Shown here: one piece after another, positions 9,430 to 19,300 of the stretch
Numbering within the stretch: position 1 is the first letter of the stretch
Layout: each line of letters begins with the position of its first letter
NCBI RefSeq assembly: GCF_010669285.1
Contig: NZ_CP048711.1
Span: forward strand, 1,426,001 to 1,490,000
Direction of reading: 5' to 3'
From: Kineobactrum salinum
GTDB lineage: Bacteria; Pseudomonadota; Gammaproteobacteria; Pseudomonadales; Halieaceae
DNA: 64,000 nt
Translations under genes and position numbers: made by a program
The notes under the pieces: model-generated
Database searches by the model: none
What the model was told of the DNA's origin: nothing
The model's input: the letters and a program-made list of their open reading frames with translations, nothing else

Positions 9430-9709
9430 CACTCGCTGCGGGGCACTGCCCCCGGGTCCGGCCATTGCCGCCAGTCAGGTGACTGACGGCATCCAGCAAC
9501 AGCACCCCGGTCAGGCCTGCGCTTATCGCCGCCTCCGCCAGCGCGATGTCCGGGGCAGCCAGCCGTATCCAGGCCAGCGTCATCAACAGGCCAAAGGCGA
9601 TGAACATGACTACCCCGCGGAACAGATCCCGCGACACCAGGGCGGCCAGCGCCGTCGCCAGCAGCGCCATCACCAGCAGGCCATCCAGCAGCAAGCCTTC
9701 AGCGCTCAT
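9245..9709 (-). CDS. Mrp DUF4040 subunit (MrpA C-terminal/MbhD-like)
   Basis: The start is the ATG at 9709, overlapping the mrpG stop and preceded by an AGGAGG-type site. The first 75 or so residues are a clear DUF4040 domain: FRGVVMFIAFGLLMTLAWIRL followed by APDIALAEAAISAGLTGVLLLDA. This part corresponds to a C-terminal portion of MrpA in canonical systems and to MbhD in hydrogenase complexes. From about residue 93 the frame as given is unlike a protein (Gly/Arg/Pro/Cys-rich) and overlaps mrpB by about 200 bases. One more G in the run at 9449-9453 would end it at 9429 as a 93-residue protein. I regard the tail as an artefact. Confidence 0.8.
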   Translation of the reverse strand: MSAEGLLLDGLLVMALLATALAALVSRDLFRGVVMFIAFGLLMTLAWIRLAAPDIALAEAAISAGLTGVLLLDAVSHLTGGNGRTRGQCPAASDAAPRAWSGAGRRPCSFAGGRGLVDCRCPGAGGSARAVGRQPGGQRGLTSGDGGTAEFSQL

Positions 9710-10019
9710 CGTCCTCCTCCCGCAAGGCCCTGCCAACATCCACTGCCCGCGCCACCAGATGGGCCGAGGTAGCACTGGCGGCCAGCGCCACCAGCCAGAT
9801 CAACAGCGTCTTCAGGCCGGCGGCCACGGAGAGCAACGGCAACAACCCCAACACGATACAGCCCAGCCCGAGGTTGTCCACTTTGGTCAATGCGTGAATA
9901 CGGGTCAGGGTATCGCTGAATCGAAACAGGCCCAGGGTGCCCACCGCAAAGAACAGGCAGCCACTCAGCAACAATAGCAGTTGCAGGCAAAACAACAGCA
10001 GCGCGGCAATGTCAGGCAT
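9699..10019 (-). CDS. mrpG: Mrp subunit G
   Basis: A 106-residue protein with three transmembrane segments and the MrpG/PhaG motif GTLGLFRFSDTLTRIHALTK followed by DNLG. It overlaps mrpF upstream by eight bases and the DUF4040 gene downstream by eleven. MrpG is an accessory membrane subunit needed for assembly of the multi-subunit Na+/H+ antiporter. Confidence 0.93.
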   Translation of the reverse strand: MPDIAALLLFCLQLLLLLSGCLFFAVGTLGLFRFSDTLTRIHALTKVDNLGLGCIVLGLLPLLSVAAGLKTLLIWLVALAASATSAHLVARAVDVGRALREEDDER

Positions 10020-10314
10020 CGCTGCTCTCCCCCTGTTTGCCCGTCACCGGCGGATCGCGGTCGATCCGCACCCAGCGGGTGACAAAGGCCACCGTCGCCA
10101 GCACTGCCAGCAGCGCCAGGGTCAGTGCCACATCGCGCAACGCCGGCATGTCTTGGGTCTCAGCCAGCACCAGCACCAGGGCCACACCGGTGGTACCGAA
10201 CAACTGGGATGCCAGCATGCGGTCGGCGGCGTTTGGGCCCCACCAGATGCGCAGTAGGCCGGTAAACAGAACCACCAGCAGGAAGCCGGCCACGCCGTGC
10301 AACAGTGCGTTCAT
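10012..10314 (-). CDS. mrpF: Mrp subunit F
   Basis: A 100-residue membrane protein starting MNALLHGVAGFLL at the ATG at 10314, which overlaps the mrpE stop as ATGA; the longer open frame upstream of this ATG is a shadow of mrpE. The motif WWGPNAADRMLASQLFGTTG (RxxxGPxxxDR type) and three hydrophobic helices are typical of MrpF/PhaF. It sits in the usual E-F-G order. Confidence 0.92.
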   Translation of the reverse strand: MNALLHGVAGFLLVVLFTGLLRIWWGPNAADRMLASQLFGTTGVALVLVLAETQDMPALRDVALTLALLAVLATVAFVTRWVRIDRDPPVTGKQGESSDA

Positions 10315-10811
10315 GAGGTGGCAGCCCCAGCCGCTGCCGGGGGCAGTCCGAACAGGCGGGCGATGGCCGCTTCGGTGCGGCGCACAGAGGCCTCCACCGG
10401 ACTGGCCGAGTCCAGACAATGCAGCTTCAACTGCTCCCCGTCGAGGGTCACCGTCAGCGTCCCCGGCAACAGGGAGAGCGTATTGGCCAACAGCCAGCGT
10501 GGACCGCCCGGGGGCAGCGAGGTTATCAGGCTGCAGCAGCCCGGGTTGACAGGCAGCGACGGCGTCAGTAGCCGGCGCGCGACATCCAGCCCTGCCACCA
10601 CCGACAGACCGACAAAATAGCCGGCGAAACGCAGTAGTCTCCAGGGGCGCAGGCTCCAGGCCGAGGCGCCGAAAATACGCAGTGACAGCAGCGCCACCAG
10701 CGCCGCGGCCACGGCCCCGAATACAAACCCGGACCGCTCACCCTCGGCCAGCACCCACCACAGCAGGTACAACGCAAGCGAGCGTGTCAGCACAGTTGGC
10801 AACAACAGCAT
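10311..10811 (-). CDS. mrpE: Mrp subunit E
   Basis: A 166-residue protein of the MrpE/PhaE family, with two or three N-terminal membrane helices and a cytoplasmic domain containing LLANTLSLLPGTLTVTLDGEQL, the family's most conserved stretch (NTISLTPGTLT type). It is the first gene of the cluster; the promoter must lie in the 225 bases up to 11036, where I see no clear consensus. The product is an accessory subunit of the Na+/H+ antiporter. Confidence 0.92.
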   Translation of the reverse strand: MLLLPTVLTRSLALYLLWWVLAEGERSGFVFGAVAAALVALLSLRIFGASAWSLRPWRLLRFAGYFVGLSVVAGLDVARRLLTPSLPVNPGCCSLITSLPPGGPRWLLANTLSLLPGTLTVTLDGEQLKLHCLDSASPVEASVRRTEAAIARLFGLPPAAAGAATS

Positions 10812-11036
10812 CGTTGTGGCAAAACTCCTGTTCCGCTATCGGCTCACTACTATAACAGCTGCGCGCCCCGGTGGCGGCTCCGGGCAAGCCATTTCGCGCA
10901 GCGTGCCGGTACCCTGGCATCTGTGCAGTTCCGTACAGACCGGTCAGAGGCGCTCTGCTGTTATGGCGGCTCGGATCGAAACTGAAGCAGGGCAATTCCG
11001 CTCTGCTGACAGCGGTAGCAAAAGGAGCCAGAGGCT

Positions 11037-11240
11037 ATGAGCAAGAACCAGATTATTGGCATCGTTCTGTTGGTCGTGGGTGTAATCCTGCTGTACTTCG
11101 GCTATGAAGCGTCACAAAGTGTTGGTGAACAGGTCGTCGAAGGCGTCTCGGGCAGCTTCACGGATTCAACCGTCTGGTACCTGGTGCTGGGCGCCGCCGC
11201 GACGATCGGCGGTCTCGCCATGCTGGTATTCAAACGCTGA
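11037..11240 (+). CDS. DUF3185 small membrane protein
   Basis: A 67-residue protein with two transmembrane helices. It begins MSKNQIIGIVLLVVGVILLY and contains the FGYEASQS and GSFTDSTVWY segments of the DUF3185 family. An AAAGGAG-like site precedes the ATG. The function is unknown; members are widespread in marine and aquatic gammaproteobacteria. It is transcribed divergently from the Mrp cluster. Confidence 0.85.
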   Translation: MSKNQIIGIVLLVVGVILLYFGYEASQSVGEQVVEGVSGSFTDSTVWYLVLGAAATIGGLAMLVFKR

Positions 11241-11336
11241 GCCGCGGCTCCCCCGCGGGCAGCGTTACCTGAACTGGCACCGCCGCCCGCCGCATTTGAC
11301 CCACCGCCGACTTCGGGCTAATCTGCCAGCAATTGA

Positions 11337-11410
11337 GCGGGTGTAGTTCAATGGCAGAACTTCAGCTTCCCAAGCTGATAGCGTGGGTTCGATTCCCATC
11401 ACCCGCTCCA
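11337..11410 (+). tRNA. tRNA-Gly (anticodon CCC)
   Basis: A 74-base cloverleaf: acceptor arms GCGGGTG/CACCCGC, D-arm region GTTCAATGGCAGAAC, anticodon arm TCAGC-TTCCCAA-GCTGA with anticodon CCC, T-arm GTGGGTTCGATTCCCAT, then discriminator T and an encoded CCA end. It closely resembles bacterial tRNA-Gly that read GGN codons. No integrase or direct repeat is seen beside it. Confidence 0.95.
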
Positions 11411-11613
11411 GCCGATATCCGGATCACAATCCACCCCCTGTTCACCCCCCACCCACCGGTGAAAATACCTAAAATAATAACACTCCGGGAGCGATTTCCC
11501 GGGACAAACGCCTTCCAGGGATGTCGAAACAGTGGATTGATCCAACGAGGCGCCGTGAGAGCGTCTAGACTTAGACGAGAGTCGAGTCTTTATCTGGTTA
11601 CAGGAGATGAGCG

Positions 11614-13536
11614 ATGTCCATTTTCGCACACTATCAATCTCGCTATGCGTCCACGCAGCAGGAGGAGTACACCCTGCAGGAGTACCTCGACCTGTGTCGG
11701 GAGGACCCTTCTGTCTATGCCACCGCCGCGGAGCGGCTGCTGATGGCCATCGGTGAGCCGACAGTGGTGGATACGGCCAGGGACCCTCGCCTGAGCAGGA
11801 TTTTCTCCAACAAGGTGATCAAGCGCTACGAGGCCTTCAGCGACTTCTACGGCATGGAAGAATGCATCCAGAGCATCGTCAGCTTCTTCCGCCACGCTGC
11901 CCAGGGACTGGAGGAGCGCAAGCAGATCCTCTACCTGCTGGGCCCCGTCGGCGGCGGCAAATCGTCCCTGGCGGAGAAGATCAAGAGCCTGATGGAGAAA
12001 TACCCGGTGTATTGCCTGCAGGGTTCGCCGGTATTCGAATCACCGCTGGGGCTGTTCAATCCGCAGGAAGACGGCCACATCCTGGCCGAGGAGTACGGGA
12101 TTCCCGGCCGCTACCTGAAAGGCATCATGTCGCCCTGGGCCGTGAAACGGCTGCACGAATACGGCGGCGATATCTCCCAGTTCCGGGTGGTCAAGATCTG
12201 GCCCTCAGTCCTGGATCAGGTGGCCATTTCCAAGACCGAACCCGGGGACGAGAACAACCAGGACATCTCCGCGCTGGTGGGCAAGGTGGATATCCGCAAA
12301 CTGGAGGAGTTTCCCCAGAACGACCCCGACGCCTACAGTTTTTCAGGCGGGCTGTGCCGCGCCAACCAGGGGGTGATGGAATTCGTCGAGATGTTCAAGG
12401 CCCCGATCAAGGTGCTGCACCCGCTGCTGACCGCGACCCAGGAGGGCAACTACAACGCCACCGAGGGCATCGGCGCCATTCCCTTCGACGGGATTATCCT
12501 CGCCCACTCCAATGAGGCCGAATGGCATACCTTCAAGAACAACAAGAACAACGAAGCCTTCATTGACCGGGTTTCGATCATCAAGGTGCCCTATTGCCTG
12601 CGGACGCAGGAGGAAGTGGAAATCTACAACAAACTGCTGCACCACAGCTCGCTGGCCGAGGCTCCGTGCGCTCCCGGGACGCTGCCGATGCTGGCACAGT
12701 TTACCGTGCTGTCGCGGATCAAGGACCCCGAAAACTCCAGCATCTATTCCAAAATGCGCGTCTACGATGGCGAAAACCTGAAAGACCGCGACCCCAGGGC
12801 CAAGTCGCTGCAGGAGTACCGCGACGCCGCCGGAGTCAACGAGGGCATGACCGGGCTGTCGACCCGCTTCGCCTTCAAGGTGATCTCCAAGGTGTTCAAC
12901 TTCGACCCCACCGAAGTGGCTGCTAACCCGGTACACCTGCTCTATGTGCTGGAAAAGGAAATCGAGCAGGAGCAGTTTCCGCCGGAAGTCCACGACCGCT
13001 ACCTGCGCCACATCAAGGAGTTCCTGGCGCCCAACTATGTGGAATTCATCGGCAAGGAGATCCAGACCGCCTACCTGGAATCCTACTCCGAATACGGCCA
13101 GAACCTGTTCGACCGCTACGTCACCTACGCCGACCTCTGGGTGCAGGACCAGGAATACCGCGACCCGGATACCGGCGAGATTCTCGATCGCGCAGCACTC
13201 AACGACGAACTGGAGAAGATGGAAAAGCCCTCGGGCATCAGCAATCCCAAGGACTTCCGCAGCGAGATCGTCAATTTCGTGTTGCGTGCCCGCGCCAACA
13301 ACGAGGGCCGCAATCCCAAGTGGACCAGCTATGAAAAGCTGCGCACAGTGATCGAGAAGAAAATATTCGCCAGCACCGAGGATCTGTTGCCGGTGATATC
13401 CTTCAACCCCAAGGCTTCCACCGAGGACAAGCAAAAACACCAGGATTTTGTCCAGCGCATGACCGAACGGGGCTATACCGAGAAACAGGTGCGACTGCTG
13501 TCTGAATGGTATCTGCGTGTGCGGAAGTCACAGTAG
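11614..13536 (+). CDS. prkA: PrkA/YeaG serine protein kinase
   Basis: A 640-residue protein collinear with E. coli YeaG. It has an N-terminal AAA+ PrkA domain with Walker A GPVGGGKSS at about 110-118 and a C-terminal PrkA kinase domain. An AGGAG site precedes the ATG. The family is a cytoplasmic ATPase/kinase tied to stationary phase, nitrogen starvation and stress; in E. coli it works with YeaH. Here it heads a three-gene operon with YeaH (8 bases downstream) and SpoVR/YcgB, the classical arrangement. A long open frame on the opposite strand inside this gene is a codon-bias shadow. Confidence 0.97.
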   Translation: MSIFAHYQSRYASTQQEEYTLQEYLDLCREDPSVYATAAERLLMAIGEPTVVDTARDPRLSRIFSNKVIKRYEAFSDFYGMEECIQSIVSFFRHAAQGLEERKQILYLLGPVGGGKSSLAEKIKSLMEKYPVYCLQGSPVFESPLGLFNPQEDGHILAEEYGIPGRYLKGIMSPWAVKRLHEYGGDISQFRVVKIWPSVLDQVAISKTEPGDENNQDISALVGKVDIRKLEEFPQNDPDAYSFSGGLCRANQGVMEFVEMFKAPIKVLHPLLTATQEGNYNATEGIGAIPFDGIILAHSNEAEWHTFKNNKNNEAFIDRVSIIKVPYCLRTQEEVEIYNKLLHHSSLAEAPCAPGTLPMLAQFTVLSRIKDPENSSIYSKMRVYDGENLKDRDPRAKSLQEYRDAAGVNEGMTGLSTRFAFKVISKVFNFDPTEVAANPVHLLYVLEKEIEQEQFPPEVHDRYLRHIKEFLAPNYVEFIGKEIQTAYLESYSEYGQNLFDRYVTYADLWVQDQEYRDPDTGEILDRAALNDELEKMEKPSGISNPKDFRSEIVNFVLRARANNEGRNPKWTSYEKLRTVIEKKIFASTEDLLPVISFNPKASTEDKQKHQDFVQRMTERGYTEKQVRLLSEWYLRVRKSQ

Positions 13537-13544
13537 GAGACACC

Positions 13545-14801
13545 ATGACCCACCTGGTAGACCGCCGGCTCAATGGCAAGAACAAGAGTGCCGTCAACCG
13601 GCAGCGTTTTATCGAACGTCATCGTGAACAGATCCGCAAGTCGGTGCAGGACAGCCTGCGCAACCGCAGCATTACCAACAGCAGCGGCGAAAAAATCAGC
13701 ATCCCGACCCGGGACACCCGGGAACCCCTTTTCAAGCATGGAGAGGGTGGCAAGACCACTCATGTGCTGTCCGGCAACCGGGAGTTCGTCCCGGGTGATA
13801 CCATTGCCCGACCACCCCCTGGAGCCGGCGGAGGCGGTCGTGACGGCAGTCCCGACGGCGAGGGCCTGGACGATTTCGTGTTCGAGATCAGTCAGCAGGA
13901 ATTTCTCGACTTCCTGTTCGAGGATATGGCCCTGCCCAACCTCACCAAACGCCAATTGACCGGTCTTGAGGAATTCGTCAGCCGCCGTGCCGGCTTCAGC
14001 CCCGCCGGCAATCCCAGCAATATCGACGTGCCCCGGTCGATGCGCGCGGCCACCTCCCGGCGCATTGCACTGACGGCCGGCAAGCGGCGTCAGATCCACG
14101 AACTGCAGGCAGAACTGGAAGCTCTGGGGGATGGCGAAGACAGCTTCACCCGTGAACGGCGCCAGGACCTGGCGGCCCGCATTGTCGAGCTGCAACGACG
14201 CATCGACCGGGTCTCCTTTATCGACGACTTCGATATCCGCTACCGGCGCTTCGAAAGGGTGCCCGTGCCGCGCTCGCGGGCGGTGATGTTCTGCCTGATG
14301 GATGTGTCCGGCTCCATGGACCAGGACACCAAGGACCTGGCCAAACGCTTCTTCATTCTTCTGTACCTGTTCCTGTCGCGCAACTACGACACCATCGATG
14401 TGGTGTTCATACGGCACCACACCAGTGCCAAGGAAGTGGACGAGGAAGAATTCTTCTACTCCCGGGAAACTGGGGGCACAGTAGTGTCCAGCGCGCTGCA
14501 GCTGATGGGCAGTATCATCCGGGCCCGCTATCATCCCGATCAGTGGAATATCTACGGCGCCCAGGCCTCGGATGGCGACAACTGGCCCGAGGACAACAAC
14601 CAGTGCATCGACTTGATGCAGCAGCTGATCCCGCAGCTTCAGTACTACGCCTATATCGAGATAGCGCAAGTGAGCGGTCACCCACTCTGGCAGACCTACG
14701 ATGCCGTGCGCGAGCGCTTCGCCGACCGCTTCGCGATGCAACATATCACCGGGCCGGCCGACATCTACCCGGTGTTTCACGAACTGTTCCGGAAGCAATG
14801 A
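13545..14801 (+). CDS. yeaH: YeaH (UPF0229) VWA-domain protein
   Basis: A 418-residue protein starting MTHLVDRRLNGKNKSAVNRQ at the ATG at 13545, which has a TAGGAG site; the frame is open about 40 bases earlier but lacks a ribosome site. The N-terminal basic region includes a Gly-rich linker, and a von Willebrand A domain begins near residue 250 with a MIDAS motif DVSGSMD. YeaH acts with the PrkA/YeaG kinase in stress adaptation; the precise biochemistry is not known. It is eight bases downstream of prkA and overlaps spoVR by ATGA. Confidence 0.95.
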   Translation: MTHLVDRRLNGKNKSAVNRQRFIERHREQIRKSVQDSLRNRSITNSSGEKISIPTRDTREPLFKHGEGGKTTHVLSGNREFVPGDTIARPPPGAGGGGRDGSPDGEGLDDFVFEISQQEFLDFLFEDMALPNLTKRQLTGLEEFVSRRAGFSPAGNPSNIDVPRSMRAATSRRIALTAGKRRQIHELQAELEALGDGEDSFTRERRQDLAARIVELQRRIDRVSFIDDFDIRYRRFERVPVPRSRAVMFCLMDVSGSMDQDTKDLAKRFFILLYLFLSRNYDTIDVVFIRHHTSAKEVDEEEFFYSRETGGTVVSSALQLMGSIIRARYHPDQWNIYGAQASDGDNWPEDNNQCIDLMQQLIPQLQYYAYIEIAQVSGHPLWQTYDAVRERFADRFAMQHITGPADIYPVFHELFRKQ

Positions 14802-16336
14802 CCATGACTGCAACCCCTACCGGTGCCATGCCGCTGGACCAAGGCTCGGACTGGACCTTTCCCCTGCTCGAAAGCTACGAGCGCGAAATCAGCCGCATCG
14901 CCGCCGATTTCCGGCTCGACACCTATCCCAACCAGATAGAGGTAATCAGCTCGGAGCAGATGATGGATGCCTATGCGTCTTCGGGCATGCCCATCAATTA
15001 CCACCATTGGTCCTTCGGCAAGCGCTTTATCCAGGTTGAGAACCAGTACCGACGCGGCTTCCTCGGGCTCGCCTACGAGATCGTGATCAACTCCAACCCC
15101 TGCATCTCCTACCTGATGGAGGAAAACACCAGCACACTGCAGGCGCTGGTCATCGCCCACGCCTGCTATGGCCACAACTCCTTTTTCAAGAACAACTACC
15201 TGTTTCGTACCTGGACCGACGCCAGCTCGATCATCGATTACCTGGTCTTTGCGCGGAAATTCATCCGCGACTGTGAAGAGCGCCACGGCATCGACACGGT
15301 GGAGCGGGTGCTCGACGCCTGCCACGCCCTGCTGGATCACGGCGTGGACCGCTACAAGCGCCCCTACCCGATCTCCATGGAAGAGGAGGAGCGCCGCCAG
15401 ATAGAGCGGGAGGAGCACTTGCAGCGGCAGATCAACGACCTCTGGCGTACCATCCCGACCTCCGGCGAGGACGACAGCGAACCCGACCAGGAGGCGAGGT
15501 TTCCTGCCGAGCCCCAGGAGAACCTGCTCTACTTCATAGAGAAAAATGCCCCGCTGATGGAATCATGGCAGCGGGAGATCGTGCGCATCGTGCGCAAGTT
15601 TTCCCAGTATCTCTATCCGCAGCGGCAGACCAAGGTGATGAACGAGGGCTGGGCCACCTTCTGGCATTTCACCATCCTCCAGCAGATGTACCTCGAGCAT
15701 CTGGTGAGCGACGGCTTCATGATAGAGTTTCTTCAGCATCACACCAATGTCATCTATCAGCCGCCCTACGACTCGCCGCAGTATTCCGGCATCAACCCCT
15801 ACACCCTCGGGTTCGCGATATTTCAGGATATCCGCCGCATCTGCGAACAGCCCACCGAGGAGGACCGGATCTGGTTTCCCGATCTGGTCAACAGCGACTG
15901 GCTGGAGGCCGTACACTTTGCAATGGAGAATTTCAAGGACGAAAGTTTCATTCTGCAGTACCTGTCGCCGAAGGTGATTCGCGACCTGAAACTGTTCGCC
16001 GTGTTTGACGACGCCGACGACAACGAGCTGGTGATCACCGCCATTCACAACAGCGACGGCTACCAGGCCATCCGTGAGCGGCTGGCTGCACTGTACAATC
16101 TCGGCAGCATCCAGCCCAATATCCAGATCCACCACGTCAACATCCGTGGAGACCGCGCCCTGACCCTTCGCCACGAGATGCACAATGACCGTCCCCTGCA
16201 TCCGGACGAGACCGCGGAAGTGCTAAAACACCTGCGCCAGTTGTGGGGCTTTGACATCCACCTGGAGTCGGTGAAGGATGGCAAGGTCGTCAGCCGCTAC
16301 CATTGCCCGCCCGCCGCTTCCACCAGCGACCGGTAG
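14798..16336 (+). CDS. spoVR: SpoVR family protein (YcgB)
   Basis: A 512-residue protein starting at the ATG at 14798, overlapping the yeaH stop as ATGA; a second ATG lies six bases on. It is collinear with E. coli YcgB/Bacillus SpoVR, with the hallmark segments NYHHWSFGKRF, HACYGHNSFFKNNYLF, NEGWATFWHFTIL and PYTLGFAIFQDI. The histidine/glutamate-rich core suggests a metal site (inference). In proteobacteria it is genetically linked to PrkA and YeaH, as here. Its role is in stationary-phase/stress physiology, without an established reaction. Confidence 0.95.
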   Translation: MTMTATPTGAMPLDQGSDWTFPLLESYEREISRIAADFRLDTYPNQIEVISSEQMMDAYASSGMPINYHHWSFGKRFIQVENQYRRGFLGLAYEIVINSNPCISYLMEENTSTLQALVIAHACYGHNSFFKNNYLFRTWTDASSIIDYLVFARKFIRDCEERHGIDTVERVLDACHALLDHGVDRYKRPYPISMEEEERRQIEREEHLQRQINDLWRTIPTSGEDDSEPDQEARFPAEPQENLLYFIEKNAPLMESWQREIVRIVRKFSQYLYPQRQTKVMNEGWATFWHFTILQQMYLEHLVSDGFMIEFLQHHTNVIYQPPYDSPQYSGINPYTLGFAIFQDIRRICEQPTEEDRIWFPDLVNSDWLEAVHFAMENFKDESFILQYLSPKVIRDLKLFAVFDDADDNELVITAIHNSDGYQAIRERLAALYNLGSIQPNIQIHHVNIRGDRALTLRHEMHNDRPLHPDETAEVLKHLRQLWGFDIHLESVKDGKVVSRYHCPPAASTSDR

Positions 16337-16339
16337 CCG

Positions 16340-19300
16340 TCACTGCAAGGAGCCGCGCTCGCGCAGCCTGTGGCCGAGGGTCTGCAGTGCCACATAGAAC
16401 ACCGGGGTCAGCACCAGGCCGAACAGCGTGACTCCGAGCATGCCGGCGAAGACGGTAATACCCATCGCGTTGCGCACTTCGCTGCCGGCGCCGGTCGCCA
16501 GTACCAGCGGGACCACGCCGGCAATAAATGCCATCGACGTCATCACTATCGGCCGCAAGCGCAAACGGCAGGCAGTGAGGGCAGCCGCTACCGTGGAATG
16601 CCCCGCGGCTTCCAGCTCGCGCGCGAACTCGACAATCAGGATCGCATTCTTGCAGGCCAGGCCCATCAGCACCACCAGCCCCACCTGCACAAAAATGTTG
16701 TTGTCGCCGCCGGCCAGCCAGACCCCCGTCAGTGCGGCCAGCAGGCATACCGGTACAATCAGGATCACCGCCAGCGGCAGCAGCCAACTTTCATACAGCG
16801 ACGCCAGCAGCAGGAATACCAGCAGTATGGCCAGCGGAAACACCACCAGCGCTGCGTTGCCCTGGGTGGCCTGCTGGTAGCTCAGATCCGTCCATTCGAT
16901 GTCCATGCCCGGCGGCAGCAGCGTGGCGGCCATCGCCTGCACCTGCGCCATGGCCTGGGTCGAGGACAGCAGCCGCGGGTCCGACTCGCCGATCAGGTCG
17001 GCGGCAGGATAGCCGTTGTAGCGGATGACCGGGTCGGGGCCGAAGCTCTCGGCAAGGCTCAGCAGTGCGCCGATCGGCACCATCTCCCCGCGTTCGTTGC
17101 GGGTACGCAGCTGGGCGATGTCGCTGAGCTCATCGCGGAAGCTGGCATCCGCCTGGGCAATCACCTGGAAGGTACGGCCAAACTGATTGAAGTCATTCAC
17201 ATAGGTGGAACCGAGATAGGTTTGCAGCGTATCGAACAGCTCCGTAACGGGCACACCCTGGGCCTTGGCCTTGGCCCGGTCGACATCCGCCAGCAGCTGG
17301 GGCACATTGGCCTGGTAGCTGGTAATGGGGTAGGCCAGACCCGGGGTCTGCACGATCGCTGCGGCGAAACCGTCCACCGCCTCCTGCAGCGCCCCGTAGC
17401 CCAGGCCGGCCCGGTCCTGGACAAACAGGGAATAGCCCGAGCCCTGGCCGAGGCCGAGAATCGCCGGCGGCATGAAGGCAAACGCAAAACCTTCCTTGAT
17501 CCCCGCGATCTTGCTGTTGATCTCGGCATTGATCTGCTCGGCACTGCGGCTGCGTTCAGCGAAGGGTTTGAGCGTAAAGAACAGCGTGCCGGTATTGGGG
17601 GTGTTGGTAAACTGCAATACGTTCAGGCCGGGAAAGGCGATCGCGTCCGCCACTCCCTCGGTAGCCAGTGCCAGTTCCGCCATTTCGGCAATGACTGCGC
17701 TGGTGCGCTCCAGCGAGGCACCCTCAGGCAGCTTTACACCACCGATCAGGTACAGTTTGTCCTGGGTAGGGATAAAACCGCCCGGCACTGTGTTGAACAA
17801 TATTCCGGTTCCAGCGAGCAGCAACAGGTAGACCGCCAGCACCGGTCCGCGCCGTCCCAGCGAGCGCGACATCCAATGCTGATAACGATCGGAACTGTGA
17901 TTGAAGAAGCGGTTGAACGGGCGGAACAGCCACCCCAGCAGGTGATCGAGCAGCCGGGTCAGGCCGTCCCGGGGCGCATCGCCACTGCGCAGCAGGCGCG
18001 CCGCCAGCGCGGGTGCCAGCGTCAGCGAGTTGATCGCCGATATCACGGTCGAAATCGCAATGGATGCGGCGAACTGTTTGTAGAACTGGCCGGTCACTCC
18101 CGACAGAAAAGCCATCGGCACGAATACCGCACACAACACCAGCGCAATCGCAATAATCGGACCCGATACTTCGCGCATGGCTTGATGGGCCGCCGCCAGC
18201 GGTTCCAGACCCTGTTCGATATTGCGCTCCACGTTCTCCACCACCACGATGGCGTCGTCCACCACAATGCCGATCGCCAGTACCATGCCGAACAGCGTCA
18301 GCGTATTGATGGAAAAGCCCAGTAACAGCAGCACTGAAAAGCTGCCCACTATCGACACCGGCACCGCCAGCAGCGGAATGATGGAGGCGCGCCAGCTCTG
18401 CAGGAACAGGACAACCACCAGTACTACCAGCAGCACTGCCTCAGCCAGCGTCGTCACCACGGAGCGGATCGAGTCGCGCACAAACACTGTCGGGTCGTAG
18501 GCCACCCGGTATTCCATGCCCTCGGGAAAATTGCGCGCCAGCTCCGCCATGGTATCGCGCACCGAATCGGACAGGCTGATCGCATTGGCACCGGGCGTCT
18601 GGAATATGCCCATGCCCACCGCGTCGCGGTTATTGAGCTGCGAACGCAGGGTATAATTGCCCGCCCCCAGTTCCAGCCGCGCCACGTCAGCCAGGCGCAC
18701 AATTTCGCCATTGCCGCTGCGCTTCACCACAATCTCGCCGAACTCCTGTTCGTTGGCGAGGCGTCCCTGGGCGTTGATGGACAGCAGGAAATCGCTGCCG
18801 GTGGGCATCGGCTCGGCCCCCAGCTGGCCGGCGGAGACCTGCACATTCTGCTCGCGGATCGCGCGCACCGCATCGCCGGCCGTCAGGCCACGACGGGCCA
18901 GCTCGTCCGGGTTCAGCCAGACCCGCATGGCGTAATCGCCGGAACCGAATACGTCGACCGTGCCGACACCGGGGAGCCGCGCCAGGCGGTCCTTGATATT
19001 GAGCACACCGTAGTTGCGCAGGTAGAGCGAATCAAAACGCTCATCGGGTGATACCAGATGCACCACCATCGTCAGGGTGGAGGCCTGCTTCTGGGTGGTG
19101 ACCCCCTGCCGCCGCACCTCTTCCGGCAGCCGTGCCAGCGCCTGGCTGACCCGGTTCTGCACCTGCACCTGGGCCGCGTCCGGGTCGGTCCCCGGGGTGA
19201 AAGTCACGGTGGTCACCAGTACCCCGTCGGAGCCTGCCACCGACTTCATGTACATCATGTTTTCCACACCGGTGATCGCCTCTTCCAGCGGCGAGGCCAC

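Noticed and set aside
11337..11410. tRNA-Gly as an integration site of a genomic island
   Set aside because: No integrase, no direct repeat of the tRNA 3' end and no compositional change follow it.
12343..13440. Long antisense open frame within prkA
   Set aside because: It lies opposite the conserved prkA frame and has no family resemblance; GC-rich codon bias explains it.
13473..14813. Antisense open frame of 446 codons across yeaH
   Set aside because: It mirrors the yeaH frame; low-complexity composition and no ribosome site.
16370..18325. Antisense open frame of 651 codons within the RND gene
   Set aside because: His/Gln/Arg-rich translation typical of an antisense shadow; the minus-strand RND protein is conserved throughout.
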